Of a stretch of DNA of 64,000 nucleotides, positions 1 to 14,500 are shown one piece after another; the first letter of the stretch is position 1; each line of letters opens with the position of its first letter. Location of the stretch: positions 5,394,001 through 5,458,000 of the forward strand of contig CAJFCV020000003.1 in the NCBI GenBank assembly GCA_904066235.2, written 5' to 3'. The notes beneath the pieces were generated by a model. The model was not told the origin of the DNA. It saw only the letters and a list, made by a program, of their open reading frames with translations, and made no database searches. Made by a program: the position numbers and the translations under genes. Source of the stretch: Bursaphelenchus xylophilus. Lineage: Eukaryota > Nematoda > Chromadorea > Rhabditida > Aphelenchoididae.

Positions 1-305
1 CTTCTTGCTAGTTTTGTAATACTTTAGATTAAAATATTTAAGACAATGTTAATTTATTTGTTTCTCAATCACAGTTGTATTTAATAAATCAAGATTAGAG
101 AATATAAAACGCTGGTTTCTAAGATATTCAAATACAGGAAGTACAATAAAATTAGAGACAAAACACTCGGCAAGAGTTGGGAACAAGAAAAGACGTCACA
201 AAATAGGTCATCATGACATAATTAATGGATTTTGTAAGCACCAATCCATGTCATTTTTTAAAATAAAACTTTACAGACTATAACAAAGCAAACAAAGGAC
301 GCCTT
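1..305. other. 3' flank of forkhead gene, no gene seen
   Basis: AT-rich sequence downstream of the stop codon of the minus-strand forkhead gene. It probably holds that gene's 3' UTR. I see no open frame or structured element. Confidence 0.5.
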
Positions 306-1137
<832 letters not shown>

Positions 1138-1675
1138 ACTGAACTCCTCGGAAGTTGTCGGACTGTTTTCTGGGCATTCTGAAAACGAACAATGAAGCAG
1201 AAAAAAGTAAGGAAAAATGGATCCTGAAGGCTTTCAAAAGAGCCGACAAAGAAAGCAAAAGTTGCGCATAAGAGAAAGGCATATAATATACATAACAACA
1301 GTGATATCTAAGGATAATTATTGGGGGTCATGCCCTCAAAACAACGGTCTCTTCAAAGAAAGTTCAGCCAGTTTATGTGATTGGCAAGCGCCGGCTAATT
1401 TAAACAGGCTTTATTGCGTAAAAGTAAAGGATATCTTGGAAAACGAATGAGCAGATCTAGTATAACATCAGTTCAAATTAACCTACCGTTTTTCAACGAC
1501 GCCGACTGAAGAATACTCGCAATATTGAACATGGATTCTAAAACATAAAAGTTAAAAAATGATTTCATTAAATACGGTATACATAATTATCAACACGAAA
1601 TAAAAGGAGTGAAAAAATAAAAGATGATTTTCCCAGAGTTTACAAGTCGATTTGCAAACCGCTTTGATCAACAAT

Positions 1676-1701
1676 GGATACAGTCCTTCCGGACTGTATC
1701 C
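1676..1701. repeat. Perfect 11-bp hairpin
   Basis: GGATACAGTCC and GGACTGTATCC are exact reverse complements separated by TTCC. It lies about 540 bp upstream of the forkhead ATG. Function is unknown; it could be a dyad protein-binding site. Confidence 0.7.
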
Positions 1702-4246
1702 TCAACACAAAAAATATTCCAATTTCAATTTGCAACGCCCCAAAAAACAACAATAAAGGGGAAGCGCGACCGCCCTCTCCGCTCGCCCCTCCGACCAACC
1801 AGTGCGAGGGATTACGGTAGCGGGAGGCCGGGTTTTTTGGGCCATTCCTCAAATTAATATTAAGACAAAATGATTCCGGAAAGAGGGAGCGCACCTTTTT
1901 GTCAATCAATCAGCCCGGCCCGGTTGACAAGCCTCAAAATCAATGTTGGGCCAAGTCTTTTGTTTCAGGCCCCTCCGGCCAAGGGGCCAATAATATCACG
2001 AACGTCAAAACTTGGCAAAACATCTCTGTCATGGAAGAGGATCACAATACGGTGGTTGAGAGACTCATAAATATAGCAACTGTACAAGCCAGATATTGCT
2101 CCACGACACCACAGCCAGCCAATTAATTCCCGACTCAAATAACAAGCACATTAAAGCGCGACAATTAAGAAAACTGAACGTCTAATCCCTCGATGAGAGG
2201 CATAACCGAGTAAAGGAGCTGCTAATTGTTTCCCAACCCATTAAACCAACACCTTCAAAGATGCCGCGGAATGTGAAAAATTATGCAATAAAGGCGGGAA
2301 AAGTAAACAGAGCCGAGTGATTTCGCCTGAGGTCAATATTTGGAATTTGTGATTTGAAAAAAGAAAGCGCGCAAGAAAATGATAAAGCAAATGCAGAAAA
2401 TTTGCATAAATAGTTAATGGGTAAGAAATTTAACTAAATTTTTACAGTAATCCCATAAATCCGATGTCCGTGTTCTTATCCTTCCACACTTCTAAAACCA
2501 TTCCTCTCATTGACCTTCTTTCAGAGTTTTATGAACAAAAGATGGAACGGAACATTACTGCTATTGCCAGCCATAATAGACAAAGGTCGACTCAATTTCG
2601 ATTTCCGTTTTTCATCCCATTCGCGCCTCATTTGAAGGGATTAAACCAAACTCTCCGCTCATCAACTCCTTCCGCCGAAATTGGCTTAGAAATTTGCATG
2701 AATTTAATGGAGATGAACAGTTGTAATTGGTCATTGCCAGTCATGATCATTAAAGAATCTACATACTTAAAAAGGATGATTTTTATCCCAAAATTGACAA
2801 AACATGACTTTACAAACACCAATTAATTAATTTACGGTTCATTTACAAACCATTTAGGTCCCCCCTTCAATCTATGAGGACTTCTGTTAATTTACGATCA
2901 CCTCCCTAATCATCTCCTAATTACATCCGACTGGCCTCTCTCTTAATATCTATTACACCACGTAACATTTCCTTGGGTGTTGGAAGCCTGTCAATTTACG
3001 ATCGCCTCCGAGAATGATGGGCTTCTGGTTTTTTTATTGGCCAAAACTTTTAAACAAAAATTCCGGGGCTTAGAATCGGGTGCCAATAAATAATTGCGGC
3101 GGATTGTTTAGCACGATTAATCCCCAACACTGTGCTTTGTATATTACATACATACATCCTGACTGCATCTCTCTGGTCGTTGATGGAACGGCTGAAGTTG
3201 CGCGATCTTCCGCTGACATTGATCCCCTTTTCCGGAAGCCATCCCTTCAAGACATCAAGTCTAATATAATACAATATAATCCCCGAATTGGATAACCGTG
3301 CTTGTGGTCATGACTCCCAATAGATCCGGATTAACCTCACCCATCTTTGCCCTCTCTTATTCACATTATACACCTTCAAACATGACACAATAAGCACGAG
3401 AGGAAGCAGTCCACAGAACACAAAACTATTTTAATGACCTTTTCATTGCAACAACGCCTCGTTTCAACTGTTTGGAGACACTCTTTGTCCTCCTGCCAAA
3501 CCCTCAAATATTGTAGTACCCGAAAATAGTCTCAAATATAATGGATTTGTGTAAATACGGGCACACGGTCACATTACACACACCCAACATATAAACACGC
3601 GATCACAAATGTAATCTTACAAATAAAGACGGTAAAAAGTAATGACCAAAGTATTGAACTGGTCAGATGACAATAAAAAAGACTGATCAATGGAGGAGGA
3701 GAGGAAGGCGAAGATATAGAGCCAAGATTACAGTAATCCGCGCAATAAAAGGAGTCGATAAGCGAGCACTTGACTACCAAAACAATAAGCCCGCTCTTCG
3801 GAACGACCAGGTGCCATCACTTTGTGGACATACCGAAAGACACGAGCCGCTAATCCCGCAAATCTGGTGACTTTTGAACGTCAGAACCTACCACAATATA
3901 TGGCAACCTAAAGATTATAAACTTTATAACCCATTGTTATCCCTGACCATCGAATTAACAAAATTTGTGATCAATAATTTCTCGGTCGTCTATTTTAAAG
4001 ACTTTATTTATGCAGTTTCTTTGATTTCAGACGGATTCTCGCCCCCGTGGGCCTTGTAAATATTGTCTTTCGTCTATTAAAAAATATCCGATATTACAGT
4101 ACAAAAGTTGGGAGCGGTCAAGGATTATATTTTTATTAAAACATTCCCTGAAATTGACCCGATTACTGTCTCTTCAGCTGTAATAAAATCCGAATACAAG
4201 AGCGGCCGAAACTTTTAACTTTCCGCGGATTTGCAGCTAATCTCGC

Positions 4247-4306
4247 GTCGGCCACTTTCTGCGCACATTACAGCCATTCAGTGGATATCCGGCGACAGTG
4301 GCCGAC
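4247..4306. repeat. Inverted repeat with GTCGGCCACT arms
   Basis: GTCGGCCACT at 4247-4256 and its reverse complement at 4297-4306 enclose a 40-nt loop. It may be the remnant of a small inverted-repeat element. No target duplication was identified. Confidence 0.5.
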
Positions 4307-5060
4307 AGCTGATTTTTGCCGACCTTTCTTTGCCCCGATCCGATTTCAATCTGATCGTATTTTTATTATTTTTTTCATAACAGAAGGCCATAAAAGTGTA
4401 AGTTTGAGGAAGTTACAGTAAACTGAAGTCAAAATGATCACAATTATCTCGCTTTTACAACAAAACATGGAGATTTTGTGTTATTTTAATCGACAAACTG
4501 GGGGTTTTATTTATCCAGAAAAGTCTGGCCAAGTTTATGTCCAAATAAGGTCACGATCTAAATAAAGATCTCGGATTACTGGGGTCTGGCTAAATATTTG
4601 AAAACAAAACTACAAGATTGCTGCTGCCCGAAACGTTGGATCCTTCCATCCTTCGTCTGATTGAAGATGACATGATTTTGTGGCATTCCAAACAAAAGGA
4701 GGACATCAGGTGGTGGAAAGAGGACCGAGTCCATTCTCGTTGCATCACCCATGTCTCATGAATAGCAGCGTGAAATGGTTGGGGTCATGCAATCTCTAAT
4801 TAGGGTAGCTCTTTTTTCGGGTTGTCTTAATCTCTCTGTTGCGCAATCAAATAACAAGTTCCTCACTTCTTCGGACTGCTGTTGTTATTTTTTGCGGGCG
4901 ATAGAGTGCCGACAATCAAAAACAACTTCGGCTCAAGTGATCGTATTTTACTCTTCTATTGTGAAAAAATATTATTATTCAAATGTAATGATGACCATAT
5001 AGTGTACAGTATTGCAGCTATCATTGAGTGCTAAAGCCAAGAGTTGATGGAATGTGATGT

Positions 5061-6332
5061 TTATGCAGAATAAAGTTCCTTTCTGTTTTCCAAAAACCAT
5101 GATAACCCATACAAAAGACTGGGCGGACAGTTGTGGACTTCTTTGAGGAGAGTTCGGACTTCTTCGATGGTCAAGTACTTCTAACAAGGAAAGTACTTCT
5201 ATGGGGTGTGGAGTTACATATATCCGAAAATCGTAAATTTTTTCTGTCACAGAATAGGTAAAACTTAGCTGCCCAATTTTTGTTTATTAAACAAGCTGTA
5301 TCGAAAAATGTATTTCTCGAGGAAAAAATGAATCCGGTGGCCTCGAGGAAAAAATGAAGTCCGGTTCGACGTCTTTTGGCGCATAAATCTTTTTTTTACA
5401 CTGGAACCACTTTTATGATGTACCCTTACTCAAAATTGGTATTTTAAGCCTTGTCAAAGTTTATTTTAGCCCAAAAAATGGTTTTTCGCCCTTAAAAAAT
5501 TGGGCAGCTAACTTTTACATCAGAAAAATTTTGCGCTTTTTTGATATACGTATCGACTTGTAACTCCATATCCCATAGAAGTCCCTTCCTTGCAAAATTA
5601 AAAAAGCTAAAAGTAACACTTACGATCTCAATAAACTCCCCTTCACTAGGATTTCCCCCGCCTTCCGAGACTTTCTGTTCATCGGTTACCGTACCAAAAA
5701 AGATTGTATGTTCAGCACCCGAGATCCCCACTCCATCGCTAAAAAATAACTATTAAAAATTCGAGGACTCAAACCCTTACACGAAGCTCTTCACCAGTTC
5801 AAGATCATCAACTTTGTATCCGCATTCCTCCAATACTTCTTCCATGGCAATTTCCTTCAACCCTAAGGGCTTATCTACAATTCCAGCACATAATTCCATG
5901 GTTTCCCCAATCTGGACATCGTATTCATGGAAGTTAATATCGTTGTAGGACTTTCCTTTGTTTTCAGGCAATCTCAAAATATTTCGGAAGAAGACCACTA
6001 AAAAAGAAATAAACAGAATTGGTCATCAAAAAGATAACACATTATATTCTACTTTCATAGTCTGAAACATACCAGCTCTAAACTGTTTGACCAATACAAT
6101 TTTCTTGAGTTTTGTATGGAAAAGAACAATGGAAACACTATCATTCTCGAAGGCCATGTCCCAAGTCAATCTACTACCATTCTAAAGTTACGAATGTAAT
6201 CACCAGACAAAACAATAAGGTAATATTCGGCCCCAATTATCTTACTAATTCATAAGTTGCCCTCATTGGCCTCACATATTTTGAGTCCTTAACATTCTCT
6301 TCAAAACAAATATTCTTCAGTTTCTTGGCCAT
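5061..6332 (-). CDS. Nudix hydrolase, UDP-sugar pyrophosphatase (NUDT14-like)
   Basis: Predicted to hydrolyse UDP-glucose and related nucleoside diphosphate sugars, as human NUDT14 does (family knowledge). Five exons: 6246-6332, 6073-6181, 5781-5997, 5624-5738 and 5061-5180. They sum to 648 nt (215 aa), close to the 222 aa of the human protein. The Nudix box lies in exon 3 as ELCAGIVDKPLG then EEVLEECGY, with the Arg of the consensus replaced by Glu. It is followed by the family segments SGAEHTIFFGTVTDEQ and GEFIEI and by a final exon ending PSLLYGLSWFLENR. A GATTTCAG acceptor lies about 10 nt before the ATG. The ATG lies 95 nt downstream of the PEX10 stop on the same strand, so it is likely the last gene of an operon. 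The last intron (5181-5623) is filled by an inverted-repeat element. Spliced this way the frame is uninterrupted. Confidence 0.9.
5186..5591. mobile_element. Inverted-repeat (MITE-like) element inside a Nudix gene intron
   Basis: About 100 nt at each end are imperfect reverse complements: the left arm starts AAGGAAAGTACTTCTATGG at 5186, and the right arm read on the minus strand starts AAGGAAGGGACTTCTATGG from 5591. Both arms carry GGAGTTACA and end near TTAGCTGCCCAATTTTT (about 5280 and 5490). The centre holds a direct repeat of CTCGAGGAAAAAATGAA (5316-5332 and 5342-5358). The element fills nearly all of the 443-nt last intron of the Nudix gene. No transposase frame is present, so a non-autonomous element is inferred. 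The target duplication is not clear. Confidence 0.75.
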
Positions 6333-6427
6333 TTATAATGTCTGAAATCCTAGTTTCGTCTTTTGGCTATGTATTGAACCGAAAATAAAAGGCCAAAAAA
6401 CCGTTAAAATGCGTTTACAACATGATG

Positions 6428-7405
6428 TCAGTAGTTTATTAACGGTATCACAGAGCGAAGATAGAATTGGAATCTACATTGAGGACACTGTCCCTTGTTG
6501 GCGTCGAGATCAGAATTTTCGGAATGGAAGACGATGCAGTCGAAGCAGAACACATGCCCGCAGGGGGTACTTACTGGTTCCCCATTCTCGAGACAAATAT
6601 CACAGAAAAAAGCACCATCCTGAACAGAAGATTAATTTCATGGGCTTAAAAAATAAATTTTGAAATCTTACTTTAGGTGGGAGGTTTAGATCTTCGGAAT
6701 CTGACCGCGTCCGTTGCCGTTTCAGAATCTCTCTTCTGACGGAGAAGGCCACATTCAAAGAAAATGCCAATAAAGCTGTTCCTCCAATTATTTTGAAAAT
6801 TATGTGCATCTAGAGCCGAGTTTTAATTATTGTCATCAACTCACCTTGGAATTGGTCTCGGCGTTTAAAGTCATGAAATGGATCTGCGAAACCCTCTTCC
6901 AAATACTGTAAAAGTTACTTCCGAATAAGTAAAATACGGCCCAATGTAACCGTTGGATCGATGCAAAGGATAATATTTTGATGAGTGTCGAGAGAACAAC
7001 TCGGCCAAAGGGAATCTTCCCAGATGTACTCCGTTGTCGATAATATTCTTCGTCCATGTCTCTGAACTTCTCCAATTTCTTGTCTATAAAAACAGGTCCC
7101 AGCGCCTCTCCCACAACGAATGCTACTCTCTGGATGATATTTGTTTCGGTTACATTGCTCTGAGATCCAACTGGAATGAGTCCCATGTATTCTTCCCCCA
7201 AGGTCTGAACTCCTTTTATGGAGGTGGATGAGTAATACAAGGCTTTAGTGATGGGCATCAGCCACTTGTAGGATCTGATCCACACCTGATCCCCACATAA
7301 TCTCTTGACAGTGTCCGATATTCGTATATACAATTCCTGAATATATTCTTCATCTTTCCGCTCTCCTCTAAGAATTTCGGTTCGTTCAGCTGGAAATAAA
7401 GACAT
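6428..7405 (-). CDS. prx-10: Peroxisome biogenesis factor 10 (PEX10, RING E3)
   Basis: Peroxisomal membrane RING-finger ubiquitin ligase subunit that recycles the PEX5 import receptor (family knowledge). Exons 6845-7405, 6672-6809 and 6428-6619 give 296 aa. The N-terminal half carries the PEX10 signature GVQTLGEEY; hydrophobic segments follow. The last exon is a complete C3HC4 RING: CDIC, TPCGHVFC, FDC, CPQC. The ATG at 7405 sits one base after a GTGTCAG acceptor and only 81 nt after the PRMT5 stop, which argues for operon trans-splicing. A second good acceptor (TTTATTTCCAG) occurs within the first codons, so an alternative start is possible. The Nudix gene follows 95 nt downstream. Confidence 0.9.
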
Positions 7406-7486
7406 TCTGACACATTAATCTTTACTTTCCAACAATAAACATGCGAATCGACGCCAAAAAATAGAAAGAGAGCTTAGAATTAGACT

Positions 7487-9708
7487 TTATTTAGCAATAT
7501 TTTCCTTTACAAGATATCCCCGTCCGACATAACTGAGAAGTTGAGAATCATCGTTATCACTATTGTGCTCATGGAACCTCACAAAATAAGATTCTCCACC
7601 CTTGTTTTGCACATCAGTTCCCATGACAAGCCTACCGCGCCTCACCACCACACACCATTCGTACCACATTCCTTGGTCATTCACTTTGCGTTCGATCAAA
7701 ACATCAACCGTTGATCCTTTCGGACAATCCAGTGGGTAGCTTAATGGAAAATAGGCGGGAAACCAGGATTTTTTGATATCAGTGAACTGGTTAATGTCCT
7801 TGGGCACTGTTGATATGGTATTGGACTTCAACTTGGCCTCAAAAAATCCAGCTAATCCATTTATCTAAAATCAAAATTGTTAAATTACACTTACTAATGG
7901 TACTGTAATTACCTGGCAGTCCACACTGATCTTAAAGTGAGTCTGGCTTCTCCATTGCATCAAATTTGATGCCTTTGCATGATGCTTATAGGTGCAGACA
8001 GGTTGAGGAGCATCAATAATGTAAGCGCTGTTCAGTGTTGAGACGTAAAGTTGGTCGAGATTGCTGTAATTGTTTGAATCGATCGCTCGGATACCATCAC
8101 GACCACAGAAGTTGGACAATCTTTGATAAAAATCGGGACGTCCGCCTTGTATAATGTTATTCAATCGAAAACTGAAGCATGGAGAAATGAAATTTGTATA
8201 ATATTGAGGTAGGAACACAGTTTTGTTATCAATCAAAGGCTCCAAGGTGGTCAAGAGATCTGGACTGAGTTCGTTACAGGCAAAAGAACCCAGTAATTCG
8301 GAGATTACAAGGTACGGAACGTGGCCATCCAAGGCCTTTTTGATGAGCTTATGCTCCCGGAGATCCGCGTTGACAAGTTTGATGAAGTAGTCCCACCTAA
8401 AACTATTAATTGCTATGTATAAAAACTTACATTTTTTTGTTTTTGTGGACCAGAGATCGAAATGCAAAAGGATTCTTCTCAACAGCTACAACAATACTAT
8501 CAGATACGATGTCAGTCTTCCGTAGCGCCTTCATTATACTCTCAACCAAGCCTCCTCGTCCTGCTCCGACCAATAGAATGACCATCTTCTTCTTTTCGAA
8601 TTTACAACCTTTTTGCCAATCCAAGATTACTTCAGTAATGGCCTCCTCATAAATCTGATATTTGGATCTGTTGTCTTCGAATGTTTTGTATATGGATGAT
8701 GTGAGATTATCTTCGGTTGGTCTCAATGGGCGTTGGGGAACATCTTCAATAAAAGTATTGTTGATCATGGGCATTTTGCGACAATTATTCTTCAGGACAT
8801 CTTTCATCATCTCAAAGTTTTTCATCTGGTTTTCAATATCGGCACAGCATTCCTTTGATGACTTTGGTAGATTACACATGAAATATTCACATTCTGGCGT
8901 TATATATTCCCTCAAGAACGCCATTAAGTACCTAAAGAAACCCATACGGCCTGAAAATTTAAACTCACTGATTTTTCTCTTTCTCTAACAGGGATTGGCC
9001 TGCCGCAATCAATTTAACCTGTAGGAATATTCATTAAGAATATTATTCTCGTCACTTACCGGTTCTCCTTTCCATCTCTGTAAGGCAGCCGCATCGTTAA
9101 ATTCTTTGCTAACCTTATCCACAAAATGAATTCCAACACCCAACTTATCATAGCAAGCATTGCAAAGACCTTCTCTGATATCTTTCCAGGTATCCCAGAC
9201 ACAATCACTGGATGGCAAAAGAATGATAATATAAGGAATAAAAGTTTTCAAATACAAATATTTCCTGAGTAATTTCAAAAACGATTTAGTTGGTCGAGAG
9301 CGGACATCTACACAGACGACTCCGATTCCAAGGTAATTAGCGTTGTCGAAATCCTAAACAGACAATTACAAAAAGGATAAACCTTACTTCCTGGATCTGA
9401 TTAATACTCTTCTCTCCTTTATACCAGGTTACCCCAGTAAATCTTTCGAATCCAGAGTGGCACCTCCTAGATAACAAATTTTCATCTAGAAGTTTCACAG
9501 ATCCATCGCTTCCTTTGTGCCGAAGATATGCAGCTTGCGCAGTATCTCCCAGTTCAAATCTTTCCCACTCCGAATTGAAAAAGCTTTGATCAAACCACAA
9601 AGGGTTTACCTTGGTTCCCAGAGACATCCAACTACAAATAATATAGCTTCTATAAAAACAAAAGAGAATACAAGAAGTATAGAGAAAATAAAACCTCTTC
9701 GACTTCAT
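7487..9708 (-). CDS. prmt-5: Protein arginine methyltransferase 5 (PRMT5)
   Basis: Symmetric arginine dimethyltransferase acting on spliceosomal Sm proteins, histones and other substrates using AdoMet. Seven exons: 9695-9708, 9388-9649, 9060-9353, 8969-9018, 8431-8931, 7913-8396 and 7487-7864, giving 660 aa (human 637). Seen: AdoMet-binding VGAGRGGLV, VAVEKNP, the double-glutamate loop SELLGSFACNELSP with both catalytic Glu present, and the IYKTFE segment whose Phe matches human Phe327, which favours symmetric dimethylation. The C-terminal barrel holds SWFPAYFPLSYP and WYEWCV. The usual Asp in SFADNEL is Cys here. The start is uncertain: ATG 9708 needs a short weak-donor intron, while ATG 9627 lies 4 nt after a TTATTTGTAG acceptor. 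It is 81 nt upstream of PEX10 and about 120-200 nt after the ATP synthase stop. Confidence 0.9.
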
Positions 9709-9827
9709 GATAGATTCAGCGCCAATAAACGGCTACTTTATTATCACGAAGCCCTACAAGAACGCAATAAAAGAAGTAATATGGAACATTTATTCCTATT
9801 TTATAACTAAAAACATTATCAGCTAAT

Positions 9828-11704
<1,877 letters not shown>

Positions 11705-12147
11705 CTAAAAAATAAACAACAATAAAAAGGCAAAAAAGTAACACGAGAAGGTAATTCAGCGATCAAACTCCCCAAAACATTATGAAACTACAACTCTACT
11801 TTCGATTCGAATATATAAAAAAATAATTCTGAACGGTCATTTGAATAATATAAGTATTTTACGTGTATAAGATCAAGAAAAAGAGTTCACGGCCATCTTT
11901 TTACCGTACATTTTTGCTTTTGAATTTTCGAGACAGAGGTCTTGAATGGAAATGGACATGATGAAGATCTTGGCGCGGTTTTTAAAACGTTAATTCATGC
12001 GCAGCCTGCGCCCTAATATCCGATTTGTATGTTTTTTTACACGCTTTTCTTGCAAAATTTCTTGCAGATATCGCGATATTTGCCAGAATAAAGTTGAATT
12101 TATTTTAAAATTGGCAAGAAGGGTTTAATATTACACTCGACAATATT

Positions 12148-14500
12148 TTAGATTCTCCGTGAGTATTTTTGATATTTATATGGATCGCATTTAGAGCAGG
12201 CTGAGGCAATTGACGCCGTATAGTTGGAAGACAGACTTTCCATCGATGAAACTCGATTTGCGGATAGGAAGGGTAATCCCAGGGTCTCCAGATGTCTCCA
12301 ATATCCTTTCAGATTAATGACATCCCATTCATTGTTTTCGACTTTATCCAAAAACCTATAGATCTCCTTCTAAAATCGTTGGTTGTTACCTTCTTTTTAT
12401 CCTGTCCAATACTCTGATTTCCTTAGATTGCAAGGCTCCTTCATTCCACATGGCAGTGAGAGTAACCACAAGTTGGGGGAGGGTTTCAATGCTGACGAGG
12501 CAACTTGTTATCCCAGGAAATCTCATGGAATATGATAAGGCCAATTTCTCAATTCTGATATCTTTGCTCTAAACGAATTAAAGTGCTCGCTCTTCCTTAC
12601 TTTGCAATAATTTACTGCGTCTTTTGATAATTGTCGAGCTTTGAAGTTGGCTGGATGCCATAAAGGAGGTCCTTTTTCTGTTAGCATTCCCATTGAAAAG
12701 CATCCGCCATTGAGGATACCTATTTTATGCTCCTAAAATAATATTTTAGAGATTATTGACACTTGCCTGAAAGTATTTGACATGTTCAGCGAGAGTGTTA
12801 TCCATTAGCGTTGCTCGGCAATAATTTAAACATACATTTATGCGAATATTCGACTTGTCGATTATAGTTCTGGATGTTTACATTATTTTGGCAATGGTCC
12901 GTAATGGATAGAAACCACAATCGGCAGATTTCCGAAATCCTTGCAATATAATTTTTGGACTGATCTTTTTTTTAGGTAGTACTGTTAAAGTAGTAATTTT
13001 TTGATTTTTTTCTGCGAATACTCGATTTAGCGATTTTCGATGATACTGGTAACGAAAATCGCTTTGATTTTTTTAAAACTTTTACGGAGCTCCGCATAGT
13101 AATGTAGAAATTTTTATTTTTTCTTACAAATACTCGATTTAGGGGCTTTTGAGCAATGGTTATTCTCGGATCCGGAGGATGGAGGTATGAAAACCCCTGA
13201 ACAAGCAGGCGCCGTCGCTGATCATAGGTTTTACAGTAGCTGTCAGAAACTTTCATTTGTTTTGTTTCTTGTGTAACTCTCAACGGTGGGCGGATTTAGT
13301 CGAAACAAATATAATTTTGTATAGAATTCGTGCTGTTATCTAAAAGGGTAGCCACTGGACCGCTTCTAAGAATTACAGGGTATTGTTATTGCCAAAAAAA
13401 AGATTCATTTGGAAACTCGGATAGGCTATTGGAAACGTAAATTGTGATTATTTTTTTTGTGCACCATCGAAAACCTCTAAATCTGGTCATTTCATCGCCA
13501 CGGCCAAATGCTTAAAAACATCCAAAATATTGCTACTTTTGACAGTGACACTTAATAAAAAGGCGCTACGACTTTTCGGGTTTTTAGAGAAGGTTCCAAA
13601 AATTACATTACTCTGTAAAAAACGTAAAAATCACGTAAAATGCACGGCGTTGAGGATATTTGCAAGGATTCCATAACCTGCCCATTGTGGTTCATACACG
13701 GTTATCTTAGGCACCTCCTTACCTCATTTTATTTAGATTATATCCAGCCAAGCCAATATATCGTATTTTATTGCTGTTCTGAGCAATTCTAAGAGCAGGT
13801 AATGTCTCCTCAATAATTGTGTTCAGATTGTGCTCCCAATCCATGTCCGCTATCTACATAATTTTACTGTTATAACTGTCCACACCTACTTGTAGAAAAC
13901 AAATATCAGCGTTTTTCTGTTGTAATCGGGAAAGACTTTTTGTTAATGAGGTTAGGATCTTGTCGGCCCGATAATCAAAAGGCCGAGCGTAGTCCAATTC
14001 GAATCTTCCCACTCGAATACATAGGTAATATACATTACGGGGAATGTTTTTCAGGGCCTGCAAATACATGTGTCTTGAGTATGACCTTACTTTCCCAAGG
14101 ACTTCCTCTGATCTCCTTTGCCCATACCAATAACCAGTGTCGATTAGATTGATCCCATTTACCAAACTTGTTCTGACGATTTCTTCTGGATCTGAAGGAA
14201 TCGGACCATAAATTTCACCAAAAGAAGCCACTCCTGAATTAAGCTTGTATTATACGTAATTGTTCACCTTACCGAGACCTAACGTAGATACCACCATGTC
14301 CGTGTCCCCTAATCTTTTATAATTTGTTTTTGCCACAGAATCCAGTGAATGAAACTTGGGATCAATAGTTTTGATAGTCTTAATCTTAAATATAAACTAA
14401 TTATCAGTCGACTTACTTTATTAACTGTCTTGGAACCTCCAGTGTTATGGTCTTTTTCTTCGAGTTCCACTCCTCTGACATGACTCAATGTCCCGTGCAT
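12148..14500 (-). CDS. Aldo/keto reductase homologue, L-galactose dehydrogenase-like, with altered catalytic residues
   Basis: Nine exons: 14417-14500, 14273-14384, 14091-14233, 13890-14057, 13723-13853, 12767-12869, 12601-12732, 12390-12568 and 12148-12355. They sum to 1260 nt (419 aa). Family features seen: YKRLGDTDMVVSTLGLG, GEIYG, NLIDTGYWYG (the Asp and Tyr of the AKR tetrad), SEEVLGK, ETLPALR and KIRYIGLAGY, and later LALSYSMRFPGI. Where relatives have TKxGRY with the catalytic Lys, this protein reads IRVGRF. Where they have LQxHD with the catalytic His, it reads LQIAD. Activity is therefore doubtful, which is inference. Intron 6 has a GC donor (CAG|GCAAGT), and intron 5 (12870-13722) is long and holds repeat sequence. 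The start is uncertain: the frame stays open upstream of the ATG to about 14600, close to the divergent MOB4 gene. Confidence 0.75.
12990..13080. repeat. Dispersed repeat in AKR-gene intron, with 10-bp hairpin
   Basis: The stretch around TTTTTTGATTTTTTTCTG and GATTTTCGATGATACTGG is similar to 44035-44120 in an arrestin-gene intron. Inside it GCGATTTTCG (13030-13039) and CGAAAATCGC (13053-13062) form a perfect dyad. It is probably a decayed repeat family; no terminal repeats were identified. Confidence 0.45.

Larger units (their letters stand above)
1138..5060. other. 3.9-kb intergenic region, probable forkhead upstream control region
   Basis: No frame in this stretch looks like a conserved protein, and the longest open frame (120 codons at 2464-2826) has no recognisable motif. 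It is the upstream side of the forkhead gene, and a long non-coding stretch beside a developmental regulator is plausible control DNA, which is inference. Two inverted repeats are listed separately (1676-1701 and 4247-4306). Confidence 0.5.

Noticed and set aside
2464..2826. 120-codon plus-strand open frame in the forkhead upstream region
   Set aside because: No recognisable domain, low-complexity composition and an antisense frame also open.
5492..5590. Coding continuation of Nudix exon 4 past 5624 (frame reading GLLWDMELQVDTY)
   Set aside because: This sequence is the right arm of the inverted-repeat element; splicing from the GTAAGT donor at 5623 to the acceptor at 5181 restores the conserved NUDT14 C-terminus.
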